A DNA stretch of 10,836 bases. Origin: CALKZN01 sp964633815 (lineage in GTDB: Bacteria; Pseudomonadota; Gammaproteobacteria; Arenicellales; Arenicellaceae). The notes beneath the pieces are model-generated. The model saw only the letters and a list, made by a program, of their open reading frames with translations, was not told the origin of the DNA and did no database searches. Shown piece after piece: positions 6,360 through 10,836 of the stretch (position 1 is its first letter; the number at the start of each line of letters is the position of its first letter). A program made the translations under genes and the position numbers. Location: assembly GCA_964633815.1 (NCBI GenBank), contig CAZWHW010000046.1, positions 1 through 10,836 of the forward strand, in the 5' to 3' direction.

Positions 6360-6458
6360 ATGTCATTTTTTAAAATTAAAGATAAAACAGGCGATATTTA
6401 CTATATAAGTAAAAGTGAAAGGTTTGATTTAAATTTGATCTATCCTAGATGGATATAG
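6360..6458 (+). CDS. Possible 32-residue small protein, unknown function
   Basis: An ATG with AAGGGG 6 nt upstream opens a 32-codon frame ending in TAG. The product starts MSFFKIKDK and ends YPRWI. It has slightly more basic than acidic residues, several aromatics and no signal peptide or membrane segment. I do not recognise it. It lies 82 nt after hda on the same strand and ends 19 nt before the convergent wrbA stop. A 9-bp inverted repeat sits in its leader. Short hairpins (TATCC/GGATA, 6441-6455) occupy its last codons. It could be a real small protein, the remnant of a longer gene, or a chance frame in an RNA gene. The start is constrained by an in-frame TAA at 6339-6341. Confidence 0.35.
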   Translation: MSFFKIKDKTGDIYYISKSERFDLNLIYPRWI

Positions 6459-6477
6459 CTTAAAGCGAAAATTGTCA

Positions 6478-7071
6478 TTAATGCTTAAGTTTTTGTGCGA
6501 TTTCTGCAACGCGTTGACCTAAAGCAATGCTCAGGATTTTTTCATCTTCAGTAATTGAATTTTGGTTGTTGCTACCTGAGACATGGGTAGCTCCATATGG
6601 AGTGCCGCCAGTAGTGGTTTGACTTAATGCGGGTTCACTATACGGAATGCCTACTAATAGCATGCCATGATGAAGTAGTGGGAGCATCATACTCAATAAA
6701 GTAGACTCTTGGCCGCCATGCATTGACGATGAAGAGCTAAATACAGCAGCAGGTTTGCCTTGTAATTCACCACCCATCCAGATTGAGCTGGTGCTGTCGA
6801 GAAAATGTTTCATTTCTGCACTCATATTGCCAAAGCGAGTTGGACTGCCAAGAATCAAGCCATCACAGTTTTTCAGGTCATCTAAGCTTGCATAAGGAGC
6901 GCCTGCATCAGGGACAGCTTTCTCATTAGTTGCAGTATTGGCAGAAATATTTGGCACAGTACGCACAATAGCCTCAACACCATCAACTGAATTAACTCCT
7001 CGGGCTATCAATGATGCGAGCTTTTCTACTGAGCCCAGACGAGAGTGATATAGAACGAGGATTTTAGCCAT
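6478..7071 (-). CDS. wrbA: NAD(P)H:quinone oxidoreductase WrbA (flavodoxin-like)
   Basis: WrbA is a tetrameric FMN protein of the cytoplasm that reduces quinones by two electrons with NAD(P)H, avoiding semiquinone radicals. The 197-residue product has the flavodoxin fold. ILVLYHSRLGSVEKLA (4-19) contains the FMN phosphate loop. GSPTRFGNMSAEM (75-87) and FSSSSSMHGGQE (111-122) contact the isoalloxazine. LLHHGM (132-137) and TTGGTPYGA (153-161) are WrbA signatures. The HGGQE, LLPLLHHGM and GIPYSEPAL wording is closer to recalled Pseudomonas WrbA than to the E. coli protein. The start lies 3 nt after the arsC-like stop with no clear Shine-Dalgarno, so translation is probably coupled. It is the last gene of the proS operon. 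Confidence 0.95.
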   Translation of the reverse strand: MAKILVLYHSRLGSVEKLASLIARGVNSVDGVEAIVRTVPNISANTATNEKAVPDAGAPYASLDDLKNCDGLILGSPTRFGNMSAEMKHFLDSTSSIWMGGELQGKPAAVFSSSSSMHGGQESTLLSMMLPLLHHGMLLVGIPYSEPALSQTTTGGTPYGATHVSGSNNQNSITEDEKILSIALGQRVAEIAQKLKH

Positions 7072-7074
7072 AAT

Positions 7075-7437
7075 TCATAAAATTGCTAACACATTTTCTG
7101 GCGGTCTACCTACAGCTACCTTGCCATCTTTGAGTACAATCGGCCGTTCAATTAAGCGCGGATTGTTGTGCATTATTGTAATGAGTTCACTATCAGTCAG
7201 GCTTTCGTCGGCAATATTAAATTCTTTATATTCTGCTTCACCTTTGCGCATTAGTTCGCGAGGTGAAATATTCAAAGAAGTTAAGATATTAGTTAGTTCT
7301 TCTATGCTAGGCGGTGTCTTTAAGTATTCGATAATTTGAGGATTCTCACCTTTCTCTTCCAATATTGCCAATGTTTGGCGTGATTTAGAGCAGCGAGGGT
7401 TATGCAAAATACTTGTTTTTGAGTTCGTGATTTCCAT
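7075..7437 (-). CDS. arsC: ArsC/YfgD-family glutaredoxin-dependent arsenate reductase-like protein
   Basis: This 120-residue thioredoxin-fold protein has the ArsC signature HX3CX3R as HNPRCSKSR (12-20), with catalytic C16. The arginines that bind oxyanion in plasmid ArsC have counterparts at R60 (PRELMR), R98 (LIERPIV) and R111 (VGRPPE). The exact wording (NPRCSKSR, SPRELMRKGE, ADESLTD, NPRLIERPIV, GRPPENVL) follows E. coli YfgD, a chromosomal homologue encoded beside hda, rather than the ars-operon enzyme. Arsenate reductase activity is therefore only inferred. No arsR or arsB is nearby, and a general thiol-redox role is as likely. It starts 9 nt after the proS stop and lies 3 nt before wrbA. 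The Shine-Dalgarno is weak. Confidence 0.92.
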   Translation of the reverse strand: MEITNSKTSILHNPRCSKSRQTLAILEEKGENPQIIEYLKTPPSIEELTNILTSLNISPRELMRKGEAEYKEFNIADESLTDSELITIMHNNPRLIERPIVLKDGKVAVGRPPENVLAIL

Positions 7438-7446
7438 CTGTCTTGA

Positions 7447-9177
7447 TTATTTGTTTAATAGTGTTTTTAGAGTGCTCAAAAGATCATTTATATTTAGGTC
7501 TTGTGAATCTGAGGAACGTCTATTTTTATATTCAACAACACCTTTCTCTAAACCTCGTTCACCGATAACTAAACGATGAGGTATACCCATCAAATCCGAA
7601 TCGGCAAACATCACGCCTGGACGTTCTTTTCTGTCATCTAGCAATACATCTATGCCAAGTTCAGTTAGTTGACTATATAGTTCATCACACTGTGTTTTCA
7701 CTAGTTCCGATTTTTGGTAACCAATTGGCACAATGCAGACATCAAAAGGCGCGATATCTTCTGGCCATATAATGCCGCGATCATCATGGTTTTGTTCAAT
7801 AGCGGAAGCGACAATGCGGGTCACGCCAATACCATAACAGCCCATTGGCATGACAACGGATTTACCATTTTCATCTAGGCAGGTGGCATTCATAGCTTCA
7901 CTGTATTTAGTGCCTAGTTGGAAAATATGGCCCACTTCAATGCCACGTTTGATATCAATGCGGGCAGTTTCAGAATCATCGTTTTCAGCACGCGAGCAAA
8001 TATCACCAGCAACGACTGTGCGCAAATCGAACACTTGGGGTTCTGGACAGTCTCGACCCCAATTTACATTGATGTGATGGACGTCATCTTGATTAGCGCC
8101 ACAGGCAAAGTCGCTTAAGTTGGCAGCAGATTTATCTGCGATGACTGGTAAATTTAAGTTAACTACGCCAATCGATCCTGCTGAACAACCAACCGCTGCT
8201 CGAATGTCTTCATCGCTATCAAGAAAAGTGAGAGGGCTTGCAACGAGTGGATGTTTGTCCGCTTTGAGTTCATTGAGTTCATGATCACCTCGTAAAATTA
8301 GAGCAACAGCATCATGCTCGACACCTTTTACTAGCAAGGTTTTAATGGTCTTTTCAATAGGGATGTCATTGGCTTTGACAATGTCCTCGATCGTGCGCTG
8401 ATTTGGTGTGTTAATGGTTGCCAGCTCTGCACTTGGAGCCGAGCGTTCACCACCAGTAGGCAGTGCTTCAGCCAATTCGACATTGGCGGCGTAGTTGTAT
8501 TTTTCACAGACAGCAATTGCATCCTCGCCAGAGTCAGCTAGCACATGAAATTCATGTGACGAATTGCCACCAATGCTGCCAGTGTCTGCTTCAACAGGTA
8601 CAAAGTTTAGCCCTAACCTTGTGAAGATATTGGAATAAGTTGCAAACATGGTGTCATAGGTTTCTTGCATCGATTCTTGGTTCATATGAAAAGAATAAGC
8701 ATCTTTCATAATAAATTCTCGGGCACGCATTACACCAAAGCGTGGACGGCGTTCATCACGAAATTTGGTTTGGATTTGATAAAAATTTACAGGTAATTGA
8801 CGGTAACTACGAATTTCATTACTCACCAAGTCAGTAATGACTTCTTCATGTGTTGGCCCAAAACAAAAACCTCGACCATGACGATCATTCATACGCAGTA
8901 GTTCACCTCCATATAAATCCAAACGTCCCGAGCACTCCCATAATTCAGTAGGTTGGACAGCTGGCATCAGAACTTCCTGTGCACCAGCTTTATCCATTTC
9001 ATCGCGGACAATATTTTCTACTTTACGCAACACGCGTAAACCTAAGGGTAACCAGTTATATAAACCTGCTGCAACTTTGCGAATCATGCCAGCACGCAAC
9101 ATCAGTTGATGGCTGATGACTTGAGCATCGGCTGGAGTTTCTTTTAAGGTAGCGATTAGGAATTTTGAAGTGCGCAC
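7447..9177 (-). CDS. proS: Prolyl-tRNA synthetase (bacterial type with INS editing domain)
   Basis: ProRS activates proline and charges tRNA-Pro in the cytoplasm. The 576-residue product matches E. coli ProS (572) end to end. The start is GTG at 9177, giving the family N-terminus RTSKFLIATLKETPADA, with GAAGAGA 6 nt upstream as Shine-Dalgarno. Class II motif 1 lies around QEVLMPAVQP (67-76), motif 2 is FRDERRPRFGVMRAREFIMKDAYSF (starts at 139) and motif 3 is GIGVTRIVASAIEQ (449-462). The YbaK-like INS domain (about 224-407), which removes mischarged alanine, keeps K279 in PIEKTIKTLLVK and RGDHELNE (296-303). Its usual GSxGP loop reads GSIGV (334-338), a Pro-to-Val change by recalled alignment. 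The anticodon-binding domain (about 475-576) holds LLDDRKERPGVMFADSDLMGIPH. It is first in the operon with arsC and wrbA. Confidence 0.98.
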   Translation of the reverse strand: MRTSKFLIATLKETPADAQVISHQLMLRAGMIRKVAAGLYNWLPLGLRVLRKVENIVRDEMDKAGAQEVLMPAVQPTELWECSGRLDLYGGELLRMNDRHGRGFCFGPTHEEVITDLVSNEIRSYRQLPVNFYQIQTKFRDERRPRFGVMRAREFIMKDAYSFHMNQESMQETYDTMFATYSNIFTRLGLNFVPVEADTGSIGGNSSHEFHVLADSGEDAIAVCEKYNYAANVELAEALPTGGERSAPSAELATINTPNQRTIEDIVKANDIPIEKTIKTLLVKGVEHDAVALILRGDHELNELKADKHPLVASPLTFLDSDEDIRAAVGCSAGSIGVVNLNLPVIADKSAANLSDFACGANQDDVHHINVNWGRDCPEPQVFDLRTVVAGDICSRAENDDSETARIDIKRGIEVGHIFQLGTKYSEAMNATCLDENGKSVVMPMGCYGIGVTRIVASAIEQNHDDRGIIWPEDIAPFDVCIVPIGYQKSELVKTQCDELYSQLTELGIDVLLDDRKERPGVMFADSDLMGIPHRLVIGERGLEKGVVEYKNRRSSDSQDLNINDLLSTLKTLLNK

Positions 9178-9346
9178 AGTCTATCTCTTCGGTTTTTCAA
9201 TAAGGAAAGGTTTTATCAGCGTTATGATACTCGATTTGTCGGTAATTTTTAGGGATTTCTGGCCTTAAATTGTCCTATAAAACGGCATTCTTGCTAGAAT
9301 GAAGAGAATAAACCAAATAAAAACCAACCATTTTTGCTGAGAGATT
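9178..9346. promoter_or_regulatory. Divergent proS / fumarase control region
   Basis: This 169-bp AT-rich region separates the two divergent start codons and must carry both promoters. The fumarase side has a recognisable extended -10. On the proS side, TATCAT read on the minus strand (about 9229-9224) could be a -10, but no good -35 was found at 16-18 nt. No coding sequence was recognised. Confidence 0.5.
9292..9300 (+). promoter_or_regulatory. Extended -10 promoter for the fumarase gene
   Basis: TGCTAGAAT matches the extended -10 form TGnTATAAT with one mismatch in the hexamer. A weak -35, TTGTCC (9270-9275), lies 19 nt upstream. Transcription would start near 9307, giving a leader of about 40 nt. 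The same bases form a hairpin, CATTCT (9286-9291) with AGAATG (9296-9301). Confidence 0.45.
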
Positions 9347-10836
9347 ATGAGTGTAATTAAACAACAAGATTTAATTGATAGTGTTGCTGATGCCCTGCAA
9401 TTTATTTCCTATTATCATCCCAAAGACTTTGTTGATGGGATGTATGCTGCCTATCAACGAGAAGAGTCGCAATCGGCTAAAGATGCGATGGCGCAAATTT
9501 TGATTAATTCTCGTATGTGCGCTGAAGGACGTCGCCCAATTTGTCAGGATACAGGCATTGTCACGGTATTTGCTAAAATTGGTATGGACGTCACATGGGA
9601 TGCCGAATTATCTGTGAGCGAGATGATTAATGAAGGAGTCCGACGAGCGTATTTGCACCCAGATAATGTCTTACGGGCGTCTATTTTAGATGACCCATTA
9701 GGTGCTCGGAAAAACACTAAGGACAATACGCCAGCAGTGATTCATTATGAAGTTGTTGAAGGTGACAAAGTTGAAATTGATGTCGCAGCCAAAGGTGGCG
9801 GTTCGGAAAATAAATCAAAAATGGTGATGTTGAATCCTAGTGATTCCTTAGTAGATTGGGTATTAAAAACTGTGCCGACTATGGGAGCTGGTTGGTGTCC
9901 TCCAGGCATGCTCGGTATTGGTGTGGGCGGTACAGCTGAAAAATCAGCGGTATTAGCAAAAGAAGTGCTAATGGAGTCCATTGATATCCATGAACTTATT
10001 AAACGTGGACCTAATTCTCGTTTGGAAGAATTGCGCATCGAGATTTTTGAAAAAGTGAATAATCTTGGCATAGGAGCTCAAGGCTTAGGTGGTCTAACAA
10101 CAGTGTTAGATGTCAAAATCAAAGATTATCCAACGCATGCTGCATCCAAGCCTGTCACTATGATTCCAAATTGCGCAGCGACAAGGCATGCACATTTTGT
10201 GCTTGATGGTAAAGGTGCGGCATTGCAAACGCCGCCATCATTGAGTGATTGGCCTGAAATTACGTGGGAAGTCGGACCAACAGCATTAAAAGTTGATTTG
10301 AACACAGTCACTAAAGAAGACATGCTCAAGTGGCAACCAGGACAAACCTTGTTGTTGTCAGGTAACTTATTGACTGGCCGTGATGCGGCACATAAAAAAA
10401 TTCAGAGTTTGTTAGAAAGTGGTGAAGGCCTTCCTGAAGGAGTTGATTTCACAAACCGCTTTATTTATTACGTGGGACCTGTTGATGCGGTACGCGAAGA
10501 AGCGGTTGGTCCTGCTGGGCCAACGACGGCAACGCGAATGGATAAATTCACGGACATGATGTTAGAGAAAACGGGTTTGATTGGCATGGTTGGAAAAGCC
10601 GAACGCGGGCCTGTGGCTATTGATTCAATCAAGAACCATAAAGCCACTTATCTCATGGCGGTTGGTGGTGCGGCTTACTTGGTGTCTAAAGCTATCACGG
10701 AATCAAAAATTGTTGCGTTCCCTGAGCTAGGCATGGAAGCAATTCATGAGTTTACGGTGAAAGATATGCCTGTGACGGTTGCAGTAGACACTACTGGTGA
10801 ATCAGTTCACCAAACGGGCCCTGCTAAATGGCAAAA
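9347..10836 (+). CDS. fumA: Class I fumarate hydratase, single chain (3' end outside window)
   Basis: Class I fumarase interconverts fumarate and malate in the TCA cycle using an oxygen-sensitive [4Fe-4S] cluster. The frame is open from the ATG at 9347 to the window edge, 496 complete codons. Single-chain relatives have about 505 residues, so roughly ten C-terminal residues are missing only because of the window. The alpha domain (about 1-290) carries the three presumed cluster cysteines: C66 (PICQDTG), C184 (GWCPPGMLGIG) and C276 (IPNCAATR). The beta domain begins near SGNLLTGRDAAHKK (338-351) and includes GPTTATRMDKF (391-401) and GMVGKAERG (413-421). GAGAG at 9339-9343 is disturbed by the real bases (TGAGAGATT), so the Shine-Dalgarno is only a GAGAG a few nt before the ATG. 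The family call is firm. The symbol is by class (fumA/fumB are not separable here). Confidence 0.95.
   Translation, partial: MSVIKQQDLIDSVADALQFISYYHPKDFVDGMYAAYQREESQSAKDAMAQILINSRMCAEGRRPICQDTGIVTVFAKIGMDVTWDAELSVSEMINEGVRRAYLHPDNVLRASILDDPLGARKNTKDNTPAVIHYEVVEGDKVEIDVAAKGGGSENKSKMVMLNPSDSLVDWVLKTVPTMGAGWCPPGMLGIGVGGTAEKSAVLAKEVLMESIDIHELIKRGPNSRLEELRIEIFEKVNNLGIGAQGLGGLTTVLDVKIKDYPTHAASKPVTMIPNCAATRHAHFVLDGKGAALQTPPSLSDWPEITWEVGPTALKVDLNTVTKEDMLKWQPGQTLLLSGNLLTGRDAAHKKIQSLLESGEGLPEGVDFTNRFIYYVGPVDAVREEAVGPAGPTTATRMDKFTDMMLEKTGLIGMVGKAERGPVAIDSIKNHKATYLMAVGGAAYLVSKAITESKIVAFPELGMEAIHEFTVKDMPVTVAVDTTGESVHQTGPAKWQ

Noticed and set aside
6441..6466. TATCC/GGATA hairpin and GCTTAAAGC palindrome as a terminator for hda or wrbA
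   Set aside because: The stems are 4-5 bp and AT-rich with no T run on either strand. Competing pairings exist.
7075..7437. Arsenic-resistance locus
   Set aside because: Only an ArsC-like gene of the YfgD type is present. No arsR, arsB or acr3 is nearby, and its neighbours are proS and wrbA.
7850..8118. Overlapping plus-strand frames inside proS
   Set aside because: proS is fully conserved here on the other strand, and these frames look like chance openings.
9544..10329. Several minus-strand frames opposite the fumarase gene
   Set aside because: The plus strand encodes an uninterrupted class I fumarase with all cluster cysteines, so the opposite frames are shadows.

Overview
This is an ordinary housekeeping stretch of an AT-rich gammaproteobacterial chromosome. 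The evidence is a clpS-clpA pair, a purM-purN-DUF3108 operon, hda for RIDA control of DnaA, a proS-arsC-wrbA operon and an oxygen-sensitive class I fumarase. The single-chain fumarase of about 500 residues, the Pseudomonas-like WrbA subtype and the DUF3108-purN-purM-hda-wrbA-arsC-proS neighbourhood fit non-enteric Gammaproteobacteria. A Methylophaga/Thiotrichales-type lineage would suit the base composition, but I cannot prove the genus. I see no mobile elements, CRISPR arrays, tRNA or rRNA genes.

Layout: 1-126 is the clpS upstream region, with a weak AT-rich hairpin followed by a T run. clpS (127-480) and clpA (507-2789) form a plus-strand protein-degradation operon. A short convergent junction (2790-2820) separates them from a minus-strand operon read purM (5295-4261), purN (4235-3600), DUF3108 protein (3561-2821). 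A 274-bp divergent region (5296-5569) holds the purM and hda control signals, including two perfect inverted repeats. hda (5570-6277) is on the plus strand. A 200-bp convergent region (6278-6477) follows, with a 9-bp inverted repeat ending just before a strong Shine-Dalgarno and a 32-codon ORF. The minus-strand operon proS (9177-7447), arsC/yfgD-like (7437-7075), wrbA (7071-6478) is packed with 9- and 3-nt gaps. A 169-bp divergent region (9178-9346) leads to the class I fumarase gene, which runs off the right edge about ten codons before its expected end.

How the genes work together: ClpS delivers N-end-rule substrates to the ClpA unfoldase, which needs a ClpP encoded elsewhere. PurM and PurN catalyse steps 5 and 3 of IMP synthesis. 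Hda with the loaded sliding clamp turns DnaA-ATP into DnaA-ADP. ProRS charges tRNA-Pro and edits mischarged alanine, and its downstream partners are two small redox proteins. Fumarase serves the TCA cycle.

No clearly new system is visible. The items most worth a second look are the structured region and small ORF after hda, the inverted repeats in the purM/hda control region, and a few residue substitutions in Hda and ProRS. All are modest and rest on reading by eye and recalled alignments.
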